From Flavobacteriales bacterium (GTDB lineage: Bacteria; Bacteroidota; Bacteroidia; Flavobacteriales_D; Crocinitomicaceae): a stretch of 64,000 nt of DNA. The notes beneath the pieces were generated by a model that had not been told where the DNA came from, did no database searches, and saw nothing but the letters and a program-made list of their open reading frames with translations. Shown here piece by piece: positions 42,458-52,775 of this stretch (its first letter is position 1; every line of letters starts with the position of its first letter). The position numbers were made by a program, and so were the translations under genes. Location: NCBI GenBank assembly GCA_947454525.1, contig CANGJM010000013.1, positions 29,398-93,397 on the forward strand, given 5' to 3'.

Positions 42458-45400
42458 TATTTCAATCCGTTCAAGTCAAAGCGTAAGGTAATTCCTGTTT
42501 TCAAGTTTCCAGTTGGATAACTGATGAATACTTTAGGTGTATTCAGGAATTGCTCGTAATAGAAAATTGCACTCAAATGTTCTGACAACTTGTAGTTCGC
42601 ATCTAATTTGAAACTTACGGTTGTTTGTCCGGCAGTTGCTTGATTTGTGTTTTCTACGACTTTGCGGATCACGGTGGAATTATCTCTGAAGGAGAAATTC
42701 ACGTTAATCAATAAGTCACTTGCTTTTAATGTTCGAATTGGCAATTTCAATTTCGGGATGTTGATGACTGTTCCAACCACGATCTCTTTACCAAGCACTT
42801 CTGTTACCTGGTTGTTGTTTAAGGAAAGGGTTGTTTGACGGTCTTTCTTATATTCAAAATTAGTCGTAATGTTTTTCCCTAAAATGTTCCAAGTCGCCAA
42901 CATTCCAATAAGTGGTGAAAAGCGTTCAGAGATGGTAATGTTTTGAACCTGCATTCCAGCGATGTAATTGTTATTGATGTCCAAAGCCGTTGCCTGTCCG
43001 TTTGCATCTGTCACTGCATTCAAGTTCGTCTGCATTCCGTTTACACTTACCGAAGAAGAATACCCATGATTCAGTTTAAACGATTTCACCACGTCTTTCG
43101 CAAAAGCAAATTTTGAAAGTCCATTGTAGTTGATTGTCCAGTTTGGCAATGGAAGATTCGACAAAGGATTAATCGATTTACTTGACACGCTTGTGTTGGA
43201 GTAAGCTGCTAAGAATGCTCCCATCACGACTTCTTGTTGTGAACCTGAATATCCGCTATAGTATCCGTTCGGTAAAAGAGTAGAATTGGAGTTTTGGGCA
43301 CCAAGTAAACTTGAAACTTCCTTGCGGTTATTCAACAAAGTTTGGAAAACGGAAGAGGAGAAATCTTTTCCTTCTTTGATAAACGCGGAACCCCACGTTA
43401 CCGTCGTGTACGTAAGCGTACTCGTCTCGAATTTACTTTGGCTTTCAAAGGCACTTGTTGACGAATTCCAACGGTAGAACTCACCGGAATTTGTACTGTA
43501 ATTGCGACTCAGATTTAAATTGACATTAAAATCTTTGAAAGGTTCTAATGTGGCTTTCATTTGGAGATTCGCTGTGTGTGTCGTTGTAAATTGTTTGTTC
43601 AAGTTTTCATTTTGGACAAGCCAATTATTATCGCGTGCAAGTGTTCCTACGTTGTATCCATTGCTTCGACCAAGAAGATCATACCCTTGTTTACCAAAGA
43701 CGAAACCAGACATTCCCAAACTGCTGCCGTTCATCCCAAGAATGCTCGATTCCTGATTATAGCCAGGCAACATGGTTCCATCTGTCAAGGCGTACGTACC
43801 CGAAACATTTCGAACGCTCATGATTAATCGTGCAATGAATCCACCGATTGGATTTACCTTTTCTTTTTCCTTGTCCTTAATTTCTTGAAGGCGAAGTTGT
43901 TTTTTATCGAAGCGTTTTTTCTGTCTTTCGTATTGTTTCAACTCTTTCGCGGTCATTTCTTCCAACGGTTTCTCTGGTTTGAATTCCGGTAATTTTGTTG
44001 GTCCAGGTTTCGGTTTGGCAGCACCGCCATCTTCTCCTGCGTTGCCAACTTTTGAATTGACATTGGATTTCATTCCTTTCCCATCGGAAAGTACCCGCTT
44101 GAAATACGGCACTTTGTTATAGAGTGTCACAAGGTTTCCTTGTAAGGTCATGTTGATGGAACGATTGTTTTGAACCGTATTTCCAAATGGCGCTTGTCCG
44201 AGTGGTGCACGTTGCCAGTTGAATGTTCCCGCATATTTCGCGTTCGCAGTGATCCAACTTGTAATAGGGAATTTGTCTAAAGGCACATTGTAACTAACAC
44301 TGTAGTTGTGTGTGTAATCCATGGTGCGTCCAAACGTGCTTATTTGAGAACGAATGGTATCCATGAATTCACGGTATCCTTCTGGATTCGTCACGCGATC
44401 AACCCCATTGTTTCCTTCCACAAAAATGGATTTGTTGGTAGCGCTGAACGTTGTTTTTAAGTTTTTCGTTAAGTCGTAACCAATTTGGTAATTTCGATTC
44501 CAATCGAATCGTTTCAAGTAAATCGGATCGAATTGGTACGTTGGCACGATGATGTTACGAACCTGACGCTCGTTATAGATTCTGGAATAATCGTTGGTAA
44601 ATGTGATGTTTTTTGGAAGTAAGAAGAGGTTAAAATCTTTGATGAATTTTAGCCATGGTGATTTTTGAACGGGTTTCCATTTTTTGAATGGTTCGATGGC
44701 TTTCCCAGCGAAGGTATAATTGTAGTTCAAGGCACCTGTCCATGTTTTTGTTCGGTCCGCGGTGATGTTGAAATCTCGTTTTAAGTTTTCAGCAAAAGCA
44801 TAGGTTGCAGACCAGTTGGAAATGCTCCAGAATTGAGCTTTTGTTCCCGCTTTTGCTTCCTTGCGGACATTGGTAAAGTTGAATGAACGTCGTTCAGTAA
44901 AGTCTTGTCCAAGTTTAGAACGTTCTTTACGTGTCGCAAGATCATAACTAGATAATTTGATATCTGGATTGAATGGATCGTATTCCGGATTGATGACACC
45001 CAATGAATAGCCGTAAAAGAACGGTAAGGAAACCCGTGCTTGTTTTCCGAAGAATTGTCCGAGTTGAACCGTTGAGTTCATATCGAATCCAATTTTTTGA
45101 TTTCGTTGACGGTCTTGAACTCTACTATCAACACTTCCCCAGTTGATTCCGGAATAGTTTCCAGAAGCGGAGATATTCGCGAAATCAGCTAATTGAACTT
45201 GCATTTGTCCAATGGCAGCATCACCACCATCACTCACGAAATCTGTTAAACGTAGTTCATTCACCCATACATTGACACATTCCGCATCACCCGCATCAGG
45301 TTGCCAAATGTTATCTGGATCCGTTTTTAATGGATTGCGGACACCGATCATGATGGTGCGCATTCCTTGTAAGTTTGGACTACCTTTTACTTTTAATCTT

Positions 45401-48400
45401 CTTTGTGGATTTTGAGGATCGACGATTTCATATTCGTTGATGTAGGAAACACCGGGTGCTCCTTGTTCTATTTTTTTGTTTCGTTCTGTTTTCAGGTTGA
45501 GTAAATCGTCGAAAACAATTTCGATGTTATTCGCTTCAGGCCAAATGGATTCTGGATTCGTTGTTCCCCAATCAGTGACCTTCATTGGAAGCTCGTATTC
45601 GTAGTAGTTTTCCACGTAATCTGTTCCTAGACGGACAAATACAGATAATTCGTTATCCTTCAATTGATTTTGCACCACCGATTCTGCATGGACAAACATC
45701 TTCATTTTTTTGTAGGTACGCACGTCGAACTGAACGTTGCGGTAGGCTGCGCGAGCGTCTCCATCTTGTAAGTTGCAAACCTCCAAGACTAACGATTGTT
45801 CGTTCATTTGGCGTTGGTACACTTGTGATGGATCAATTTCACGCGTAATTCCAGGAGGAATGACATAATTGATTGGTTGACGTTGACCATTTTCTTCGAT
45901 GTTCAAAGCCGCGATATTAAACGATGTTAAGTTTGGATCCGTTTGAACACTTAAGCCTGGCTGTGTCAAATCTTGCGTATATCTTCTCCATTCACCACGA
46001 ATTAATTCGAGACGAGCGAAGCGTAAAATCACCTCTTCATCGAAGTTTTTCAGGTACATACGCATGAAACGAATGGAACGGAAATCTTGAATGCCATTTA
46101 CGCGTTTTTCAAAATCTTTCACTGGCACTTTGAATTGGTACCATGTTTCCGTTTTTGTTCCGCTTTGGTACACTTGTTTATTGGTGATGTAATTTGACCC
46201 AACTTGTTGTAAATCGTTCGGTCTCATGCTGACACGGTATTGGAAATAACTTTCACTTTCCGCCAAGTTGTTGTCTTGGTTGATGTCCTCGTTGTCTGGT
46301 TGATTGCTCGCTTGAGTTGGATAACCAGCTTGATTCGCTGTGTCTGACATTTCGGTGGTAGGTGAGTTTCCTTCCATACCGTTGTAACGCTTGTAGCGTT
46401 TTAGAATGTTCAGTTGTTCGTTGTCGTAATTATCGTCGAGGTAGTACGTGTAATCATCATTGGATGGATCCGCAATCATGCGCGCTTTTGTCGCTGCATT
46501 GAGCGTTGTATTGTTTTGAACCCAATTCACATAAGATTGATAGGAATTTTGTTCGAGGTTATTTTTCCATCCGTCTATTCCAACATCTTGATTTGCACGT
46601 GCGGCAGGATCATTGTCAAAGGCATTCACCACGATTTGTTGTGTCGAGATTCTTGACCAAGCCGTTGTATCCATATTGTCAGTTAATGGAGCGGCCGTTG
46701 ATGCTGGAAGTCCATTCTCAAAACTTTTACGTGAATCTGGAAGGACATCCTCCGAAATGTTTCCTAGGTTGAAGTACAAGTCTCCACCGGTATGGAAGGT
46801 ATTTGGGTTTTCGTTTTCTGCGTCTTCATTGAATGGGTCTAGTACCCAGAATTGAATGAATTCAATGTTTGCTACTTCAAAGTCGTTGGTTGTTAAACCA
46901 CGCATAATTCCACCCCAACGGTTTTCCGGATTGATGAATCGTCCGATGGAATCAACAGTATTCGTTGTGTCGTAATTGTACATTCCTCTTTCGGATGGAT
47001 AATACGCCAACTCGAGTAAAGGAATGTTCTGAATGGAACCGTATTGCTGTTGCAAGTTCGGGAAAATGTCTACTTGGTTCACCAAACGCATTCGGCTATC
47101 CGTCAGCATCGCTGGATTTTGTTTGATGTGGTTAGGAGTCAAGGAATTGCTTTGGTAGAAAACTGGATCGATTGTATACCAAACCGCTTTTGCACGTTTG
47201 AATCCAGCTGAAACGTTTTTCGAGCTTGCCTCTGGAAATAAATCTGGTTGTCCTTGTGGAATAGAAGCCATTTTCCATGCAGAGAATTGGCGTAAATCGA
47301 TGGCACTTTGACTTGCTTCAAAGTCATCAATATAAGAAGTTCCAGATTTGTTGATGGCTTTTGGTTGACCTGGAATTAAGTGTGCGTATTCACCTGTCAA
47401 GGAAAGTGTGGACATTTGATTCGTTGAAATGACTGGTAGTAAGTCCACTAATTTTGTCAAGAGTGGAACATTCGTTCGTAGGGAGAAGTCTGCACCAAGT
47501 ATGGTATTTTTAAAAGGCTCGTTTCCGAAGTCGACCTTCTGTGTTACTGGTCGTTCCATCATGCGAATCGCTGTGGCACCAATTTTAAAGTTCTCATTCA
47601 ACCGGTACTGGTAGTGTCCACCCATCATGGAACGTGCTTGGAATCCAAAGACTGAATTACTTTCAATGGTGATTTTAATCGGGGTATTGGATTCTAGAAT
47701 TCCGGTATTCAAGATTTTCACACGGCTAAATGCATAGTCAACGGTGTAATCGGTACCTTCAATTAAGCGAATTCCACCAGCGGTTACGACAACAGCGCCT
47801 TGCGGAATATTCATTTGATTGAGTGGAATTTCAGAACTAATCGACGATTGGAATTCCCCTTTGAACACAAAGCGGTTTTTACTTGGAATTTGTTGTGCAG
47901 CTGTCTTTGTAGAGTCGTACAATTCCGTGTATGCTATTTTGTTTACATTTACTAGCGGAACACCGGAATCCGTTAATTTCTTTGCTAGTGTTTTTCCGAA
48001 AGGTTCAATAGTGCTGAAGAAAATGCGTCCGTTCTTCTTGTTGATGGTTCCTCCATTGTCAATTTTATTTCCAACAACATTGAATGGAGCAAAGTCAAAT
48101 ACACCATCCGAAAAAGGTTGGTTGTTTTGATTGATTTTATCCATGTCCAACAAGGTAACGATCTGCTTTTTGTCCACACCAGGGAAAGGCATAAACGGCT
48201 GTAAAAGCGAAGTCTCTTGGTTGTTGTATAATACGTCGATTTTAAATCCAAGTTGATCTACTTGGTATGCGCCAATCGAGTAAACGTTTTTCATCATCAA
48301 GTCCCAAATTTTGTTTTTTGGGTTGGTGATGGTTGGTTTAATTAATTTCAAGATGAGCGCTTGTTGTCCGCTGGCACCATCCGTCGAAAACTCTCCTACT

Positions 48401-49809
48401 TGGTAGGTGTCTCCGCGGTATGTGTACTCGTAGGACACCGCCAATACCTCATCATTGTTTAATGCGTTGTTCAAGGAAATGTATCCGAGTAGGGCATTGT
48501 AGGTAAATTCTGCTTCGGTTAATTTTCGTGCATTTTCTACTTTTTCGTAGTCGACAGCTTGAAGAAAGGGACCAGGAGCGTTTACCTGTGTGGAAAGTGC
48601 TGTTGTTGAATTAACAAAACCTCGAACCATCGGTTGATTTGCTGCCCATTCATAAAGTCCGTTCCCTTGGTTATCCGGAATTTCTGTTCCTGCGTAAGAA
48701 CCAGGATTTCCTTGGCAATTGCTCGGTAGGGCTTCTCCTAAATCCGAGAAAGCGACAATGTTACGCGTGTTTTCGGTGTTACTCGTGCGGTTTGTCACCC
48801 AAACTTCGATACGTGTGATGAACATCGTTGAATTCACCACGGGTAGGGTGGACATCGCCGTATCATAATGCTGTTGGTGGTACAGGTTTAAGAAATAGTG
48901 TTTGTTCGCCTCGTAGTTATCCGCTGTAATTTCAAATTTCTGGATTTGTGCTTTTCCGGAAACATTGATTTCCGTTTTTTTTCCTTTTGATGCAGCGGCG
49001 ATTAAATCAAACGTTGAGCGTCCAAATTTCAATTGCGTCTTCACACCAAACAAGGTTTGTGAACCTTGAATGAGGGAAGTCGGAAGTTCTAATGCGACAT
49101 TTCCTAGTGCAATTTTCTGAATGATTTCATCTTCTTTACCGGTATGTTCAATTTTCGAGATGTTCTCGAAGTCAAAATTCGCAGCGGTGTTGTACTTCAT
49201 GTTCAACTTCATCTTGGTCCCAATCTGACCAGTGATGTCCATGTTGATGTTCTGGTTGAAGTCGAAACGCGTAATGTTGCGTTGTCTTTGTGGTAAAAGT
49301 GGATTATCTACTCGTGAATGGTTAACTCCAAGCGATAGCTCCAAATTTCCACCAGGAATAATCTTAATCTCATCTGAACCGAAAATGCTGGAGAATGCTT
49401 TGCTTCCAATTTTTATCGGTAATTCGAAGGCGCGATTTTCTGCGGTTTGTTCTTCGATGATTTCTTGCCAATCCATTTTTAGCGACTTCTTCTCGTTGTA
49501 GTCTAGGTAATCTTCTAGGCTCATTTTGGAAGGATTCCGGTAGTACAATCCGCTTTTCCCTAAGGTTTCTTTGAAAACGTATTGACCAGTTTCCGGATCA
49601 AAAACGATGGATTGTTGCATGGATGTCGGATCACCTAAATCAAAACTTTGGGGTAAGTTTTGATAGGGATTCATTGGATTATAAATCGGAAAAGGAAGGT
49701 TAAAACCGTTTTGTGCTTGAACGTTTCCAGCATACAATAGGATAAATAAAGCAAGGTAAATCGCTTTATGAATTGTTTTCCCAGTACGGTATCGTATCAA
49801 TGTCTGCAC
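42457..49809 (-). CDS. sprA: Type IX secretion system outer membrane translocon SprA
   Basis: SprA forms the very large outer membrane pore through which T9SS cargo passes. The 2450-residue length agrees with other SprA proteins (about 2300-2500). A signal peptide is at about 10-33 (ending NVQAQ). Typical stretches include NMDITGQIGTKMKLNMKYNT, ESYFQYRVSMRPNDLQQVG and the C-terminal strand GITLRFDLNGLK. A Lys/Glu/Pro-rich insertion (about residues 1914-1987) interrupts the barrel region. It is downstream of ruvA by 10 bases and of maeB, an arrangement found in other Flavobacteriia. The five sorting-domain proteins in this window are its likely substrates. The rest of the T9SS (PorV, GldKLMN) is not in the window. 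Confidence 0.96.
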   Translation of the reverse strand: MQTLIRYRTGKTIHKAIYLALFILLYAGNVQAQNGFNLPFPIYNPMNPYQNLPQSFDLGDPTSMQQSIVFDPETGQYVFKETLGKSGLYYRNPSKMSLEDYLDYNEKKSLKMDWQEIIEEQTAENRAFELPIKIGSKAFSSIFGSDEIKIIPGGNLELSLGVNHSRVDNPLLPQRQRNITRFDFNQNINMDITGQIGTKMKLNMKYNTAANFDFENISKIEHTGKEDEIIQKIALGNVALELPTSLIQGSQTLFGVKTQLKFGRSTFDLIAAASKGKKTEINVSGKAQIQKFEITADNYEANKHYFLNLYHQQHYDTAMSTLPVVNSTMFITRIEVWVTNRTSNTENTRNIVAFSDLGEALPSNCQGNPGSYAGTEIPDNQGNGLYEWAANQPMVRGFVNSTTALSTQVNAPGPFLQAVDYEKVENARKLTEAEFTYNALLGYISLNNALNNDEVLAVSYEYTYRGDTYQVGEFSTDGASGQQALILKLIKPTITNPKNKIWDLMMKNVYSIGAYQVDQLGFKIDVLYNNQETSLLQPFMPFPGVDKKQIVTLLDMDKINQNNQPFSDGVFDFAPFNVVGNKIDNGGTINKKNGRIFFSTIEPFGKTLAKKLTDSGVPLVNVNKIAYTELYDSTKTAAQQIPSKNRFVFKGEFQSSISSEIPLNQMNIPQGAVVVTAGGIRLIEGTDYTVDYAFSRVKILNTGILESNTPIKITIESNSVFGFQARSMMGGHYQYRLNENFKIGATAIRMMERPVTQKVDFGNEPFKNTILGADFSLRTNVPLLTKLVDLLPVISTNQMSTLSLTGEYAHLIPGQPKAINKSGTSYIDDFEASQSAIDLRQFSAWKMASIPQGQPDLFPEASSKNVSAGFKRAKAVWYTIDPVFYQSNSLTPNHIKQNPAMLTDSRMRLVNQVDIFPNLQQQYGSIQNIPLLELAYYPSERGMYNYDTTNTVDSIGRFINPENRWGGIMRGLTTNDFEVANIEFIQFWVLDPFNEDAENENPNTFHTGGDLYFNLGNISEDVLPDSRKSFENGLPASTAAPLTDNMDTTAWSRISTQQIVVNAFDNDPAARANQDVGIDGWKNNLEQNSYQSYVNWVQNNTTLNAATKARMIADPSNDDYTYYLDDNYDNEQLNILKRYKRYNGMEGNSPTTEMSDTANQAGYPTQASNQPDNEDINQDNNLAESESYFQYRVSMRPNDLQQVGSNYITNKQVYQSGTKTETWYQFKVPVKDFEKRVNGIQDFRSIRFMRMYLKNFDEEVILRFARLELIRGEWRRYTQDLTQPGLSVQTDPNLTSFNIAALNIEENGQRQPINYVIPPGITREIDPSQVYQRQMNEQSLVLEVCNLQDGDARAAYRNVQFDVRTYKKMKMFVHAESVVQNQLKDNELSVFVRLGTDYVENYYEYELPMKVTDWGTTNPESIWPEANNIEIVFDDLLNLKTERNKKIEQGAPGVSYINEYEIVDPQNPQRRLKVKGSPNLQGMRTIMIGVRNPLKTDPDNIWQPDAGDAECVNVWVNELRLTDFVSDGGDAAIGQMQVQLADFANISASGNYSGINWGSVDSRVQDRQRNQKIGFDMNSTVQLGQFFGKQARVSLPFFYGYSLGVINPEYDPFNPDIKLSSYDLATRKERSKLGQDFTERRSFNFTNVRKEAKAGTKAQFWSISNWSATYAFAENLKRDFNITADRTKTWTGALNYNYTFAGKAIEPFKKWKPVQKSPWLKFIKDFNLFLLPKNITFTNDYSRIYNERQVRNIIVPTYQFDPIYLKRFDWNRNYQIGYDLTKNLKTTFSATNKSIFVEGNNGVDRVTNPEGYREFMDTIRSQISTFGRTMDYTHNYSVSYNVPLDKFPITSWITANAKYAGTFNWQRAPLGQAPFGNTVQNNRSINMTLQGNLVTLYNKVPYFKRVLSDGKGMKSNVNSKVGNAGEDGGAAKPKPGPTKLPEFKPEKPLEEMTAKELKQYERQKKRFDKKQLRLQEIKDKEKEKVNPIGGFIARLIMSVRNVSGTYALTDGTMLPGYNQESSILGMNGSSLGMSGFVFGKQGYDLLGRSNGYNVGTLARDNNWLVQNENLNKQFTTTHTANLQMKATLEPFKDFNVNLNLSRNYSTNSGEFYRWNSSTSAFESQSKFETSTLTYTTVTWGSAFIKEGKDFSSSVFQTLLNNRKEVSSLLGAQNSNSTLLPNGYYSGYSGSQQEVVMGAFLAAYSNTSVSSKSINPLSNLPLPNWTINYNGLSKFAFAKDVVKSFKLNHGYSSSVSVNGMQTNLNAVTDANGQATALDINNNYIAGMQVQNITISERFSPLIGMLATWNILGKNITTNFEYKKDRQTTLSLNNNQVTEVLGKEIVVGTVINIPKLKLPIRTLKASDLLINVNFSFRDNSTVIRKVVENTNQATAGQTTVSFKLDANYKLSEHLSAIFYYEQFLNTPKVFISYPTGNLKTGITLRFDLNGLK

Positions 49810-49819
49810 GTTTATTCTG

Positions 49820-50395
49820 TTATAAATTCCTTAATGCGTCTTTAATGAGTTCTTCCACGCTTTGGTTACCTGTATCGATTTTATCCAATACTTTCTCCGC
49901 GGATTTCTTGTCAAACCCGAGAGATACCAATGCATTTAACGCATCAAAACGATTTCTATTGTTTGAAGTGAAAATATTTTCTGAAGAAAGTTCCATTTTG
50001 GACACTTTACTTTTCAAATCGATGATCACTCGTTGAGCGGTTTTTGTCCCGATTCCTTTGATTTTCTGAATGGTAGCAACGTCTTCAGTTAAGATTGCTT
50101 GTGCAATTTCATCTGGAACGAGGGAGGAAAGCATAATCATGGCAGTATTTGGTCCAATTCCCGAAACACTCACCAAGTGATTAAACATTTCACGTTCCTC
50201 TTTATTGGCAAATCCATAGAGGATGTGCGCATCTTCGCGAACGATTAACTTGGTAAAAACCTGTACAGCTTCATCACTTCCTAATTGAGAAAAAGTATTG
50301 AGTGAAATTTTCACTTCATACCCAACGCCACCACACTCGATGAGTAGGTCTGTTGGATTTTTCTCAATTAAACGTCCGTTCAGTCTGCCGATCAT
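49820..50395 (-). CDS. ruvA: Holliday junction branch migration protein RuvA
   Basis: RuvA binds Holliday junctions and loads the RuvB motor during recombination repair. The 191-residue protein has the N-terminal OB fold (MIGRLNGRLIEKNPTDLLIE), the central helix-hairpin-helix pair with VSGIGPNTAMIMLSSL and IKGIGTKTAQRVIIDLK, and the small C-terminal RuvB-binding domain (ALNALVSLGFDKKSAEKVLD). Its start overlaps the maeB stop by four bases (ATGA), and sprA follows by 10 bases. ruvB and ruvC are not here. Confidence 0.96.
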   Translation of the reverse strand: MIGRLNGRLIEKNPTDLLIECGGVGYEVKISLNTFSQLGSDEAVQVFTKLIVREDAHILYGFANKEEREMFNHLVSVSGIGPNTAMIMLSSLVPDEIAQAILTEDVATIQKIKGIGTKTAQRVIIDLKSKVSKMELSSENIFTSNNRNRFDALNALVSLGFDKKSAEKVLDKIDTGNQSVEELIKDALRNL

Positions 50396-52662
50396 TTCTC
50401 GTTATTTTGTGCGTCAATCACCGCAATTTTAATCATGTTATTAATTTCTCGAACCGATGCACCTAATTGAAGCACGTGAACAGATTTTCTCAGTCCAATT
50501 AAGATCGGACCAATCGCATCCACTTCGTTCATTTGTTGCAACAACTTATAGGCGATATTTCCAGCAGAAAGGTTCGGAAAAATCAAGGTGTTCACTTCTT
50601 TACCTGCGAGGGTAGAGAAAGGAAACTTCTCATTCATTAATTCTCCATTCAAGGCAAAATTCGCTTGCATTTCCCCATCAACAATCAAATTTGGATGTGT
50701 TTCGTGCAATATTTCAGCTGCCTTCGACATCTTTTCAGGATCAGGTCCTGGTGAAGAACCGAAATTCGAATAGCTCAATAATGCGATGCGTGGAGTCATT
50801 TTCAAACGACGAATCATTTTCGCCACGTGAACGGTAATTTCGGCAATTTGCTCTGCGGTTGGATTCAAGTTTACAGTGGTATCCGCCAAGAAAAGTGGTC
50901 CTCTTTTCGTATTGAGAATGTACATTCCGGACACAACGTTGACATCTTTTTGCATACCAATTGTGCGGATTGCAGGACGAACAGACGAGCGGTAGCTGCG
51001 TGTAATACCCGTAATCATTGCATCTGCATCACCTTGGTCGACCATCATGGCTCCGAAGTAATTGCGTTCGCGCATCAAGGAAATGGACTCAAATTCCGTC
51101 ATTCCTTTGCGTTTGCGTTTTTCGTGGAACTCTGATCCGTAGGCAATTCTGCGTTTTTCTTCCTCGTCGGATTTACAGTCGATGATTTGAACCTCAGGCA
51201 TTTCGATGCCGTATTCGTTCATCAAATCGAGAATCTTTTGTTTGCGCCCGAGTAAAATTGGGAAAGCAACTCCGTCCTCGTAAGCTTGTTGTGCTGCTTT
51301 AAGGATTTTAATGTTGTCACCTTCTGGAAACACGACTGTTTTCGGATTTCCTTGCGCTTTTGTCGTGATGTTACGCACGAGTTTGTTGTCTAAGCCCAAG
51401 CGACTTTTCAGTTGATTTTCGTAGTCCTCCCAATTTTGAATAGGGAATTGAGCCACACCAGATTCCATAGCAGCACGTGCAACAGCAGGCGCTACGTAGT
51501 AAATCAAACGTGGATCCAATGGTTTTGGAATGATTTGCTCACGTCCAAAGGAAATATTTTTTCCACCGTATGCTTCGATCACTTCCTCCGGAATGGTTTC
51601 CTTCGCAAGAGATGCAATCGCTTTCACGGCAGCTAATTTCATTTCTTCATTGATGCTTTTCGCACGAACATCCAATGCTCCACGGAAAATGTAAGGGAAT
51701 CCCAATACGTTATTCACTTGGTTCGGATGGTCTGAACGTCCAGTTGCCATGATGATATCCTTGCGAACGGAAGTTGCTTCTTTGTAAGAAATTTCCGGTT
51801 CCGGATTTGCTAAAGCAAATACGATTGGATCTTTCGCCATGCTCGCAATCATGTCTTTGGAAACGAGTCCAGCTTTTGACAATCCCAAGAATACATCGGC
51901 ATTTTTAAAGGCTTGATCGAATGGAATATCCTTCGGATGATTCGCATAATAAGCTTTCATTTCATCCAAGTCTGTTCTTCCTTTATGAATCAATCCTTTG
52001 GAATCGTACAAGTAGAGGTTTTCTAATTGAACGCCCAAGGAATGGTACAAACGAGCACAAGAAATCGCTGCTGCTCCGGCACCGGAAACAACGATTTTCA
52101 CTTTGGAAATTTTCTTTTTCGCTAATTCCAAGGCATTTAACAAGGCAGCTGAACTAATGATGGCTGTACCGTGTTGGTCATCGTGCATGATGGGGATATC
52201 CAACTCTTCCTTCAGTCTTCTTTCGATTTCGAAGGCTTCTGGAGCTTTGATATCCTCAAGGTTGATTCCACCAAAGGTTGGCGCAATTGCTTTTACCGTT
52301 TGAATAAAAAGCTCTGGATCTTTTGCGTCAATCTCAATGTCAAACACATCGATATCGGCAAAAATCTTGAAAAGCAATCCTTTTCCTTCCATCACTGGTT
52401 TGGAAGCTTCTGGTCCAATATCACCTAAACCAAGAACCGCTGTTCCATTGGTGATTACGGCAACTAAATTTCCTTTGCTTGTATATTTATAGACATCTGC
52501 CTTATTCTCGGCAATTTTTAGGCATGGTTCTGCAACACCTGGAGAGTAGGCGAGTGATAAATCACGTTGAGATGCATAAGGTTTTGTTGGTACTACTTCA
52601 ATCTTTCCAGGTTTTCCGGAAGAATGGTAATCCAAGGCATCTTGTTTTCTGATTTTCGACAT
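50392..52662 (-). CDS. maeB: NADP-dependent malic enzyme (with phosphotransacetylase domain)
   Basis: The enzyme converts malate to pyruvate and CO2, making NADPH. The 756-residue protein is of the MaeB hybrid type. The N-terminal malic domain (about 1-400) has DLSLAYSPGVAEPCLKI, DIKAPEAFEIERRL and DDQHGTAIISSAALLNAL. The C-terminal region (about 430-756) resembles phosphate acetyltransferase and has a regulatory role in homologs. The end contains LQLGASVREINNMIKIAVIDAQ. It is the first gene of the maeB-ruvA-sprA run with a promoter just upstream. Confidence 0.95.
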   Translation of the reverse strand: MSKIRKQDALDYHSSGKPGKIEVVPTKPYASQRDLSLAYSPGVAEPCLKIAENKADVYKYTSKGNLVAVITNGTAVLGLGDIGPEASKPVMEGKGLLFKIFADIDVFDIEIDAKDPELFIQTVKAIAPTFGGINLEDIKAPEAFEIERRLKEELDIPIMHDDQHGTAIISSAALLNALELAKKKISKVKIVVSGAGAAAISCARLYHSLGVQLENLYLYDSKGLIHKGRTDLDEMKAYYANHPKDIPFDQAFKNADVFLGLSKAGLVSKDMIASMAKDPIVFALANPEPEISYKEATSVRKDIIMATGRSDHPNQVNNVLGFPYIFRGALDVRAKSINEEMKLAAVKAIASLAKETIPEEVIEAYGGKNISFGREQIIPKPLDPRLIYYVAPAVARAAMESGVAQFPIQNWEDYENQLKSRLGLDNKLVRNITTKAQGNPKTVVFPEGDNIKILKAAQQAYEDGVAFPILLGRKQKILDLMNEYGIEMPEVQIIDCKSDEEEKRRIAYGSEFHEKRKRKGMTEFESISLMRERNYFGAMMVDQGDADAMITGITRSYRSSVRPAIRTIGMQKDVNVVSGMYILNTKRGPLFLADTTVNLNPTAEQIAEITVHVAKMIRRLKMTPRIALLSYSNFGSSPGPDPEKMSKAAEILHETHPNLIVDGEMQANFALNGELMNEKFPFSTLAGKEVNTLIFPNLSAGNIAYKLLQQMNEVDAIGPILIGLRKSVHVLQLGASVREINNMIKIAVIDAQNNEK

Positions 52663-52680
52663 TCCATTATTTTAGGGAAA

Positions 52681-52711
52681 CAAATATACGAAAACGAGCC
52701 GAATAGGGAAA
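52681..52711 (-). promoter_or_regulatory. Promoter of maeB
   Basis: TATATTTG (52688-52681) matches the -7 box exactly, with TTTC, 19 bases upstream, as a one-mismatch -33 box. The start would be about 15 bases before the maeB ATG and directly after the odhB terminator. Confidence 0.55.
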
Positions 52712-52759
52712 ACAAAAATCCTCGCAAGTGATTGTTTGTTCAATCGCTTACGAGGATTT
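52711..52759 (-). terminator. Terminator of the odhA-odhB operon
   Basis: A long stem of about 19 pairs with two mismatches (AAATCCTCG to CGAGGATTT, loop of six) is followed on the minus strand by TTTTTGTTTT. It lies 17 bases after the odhB stop codon. Confidence 0.9.
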
Positions 52760-52775
52760 CAATAGGTATTTTGTC

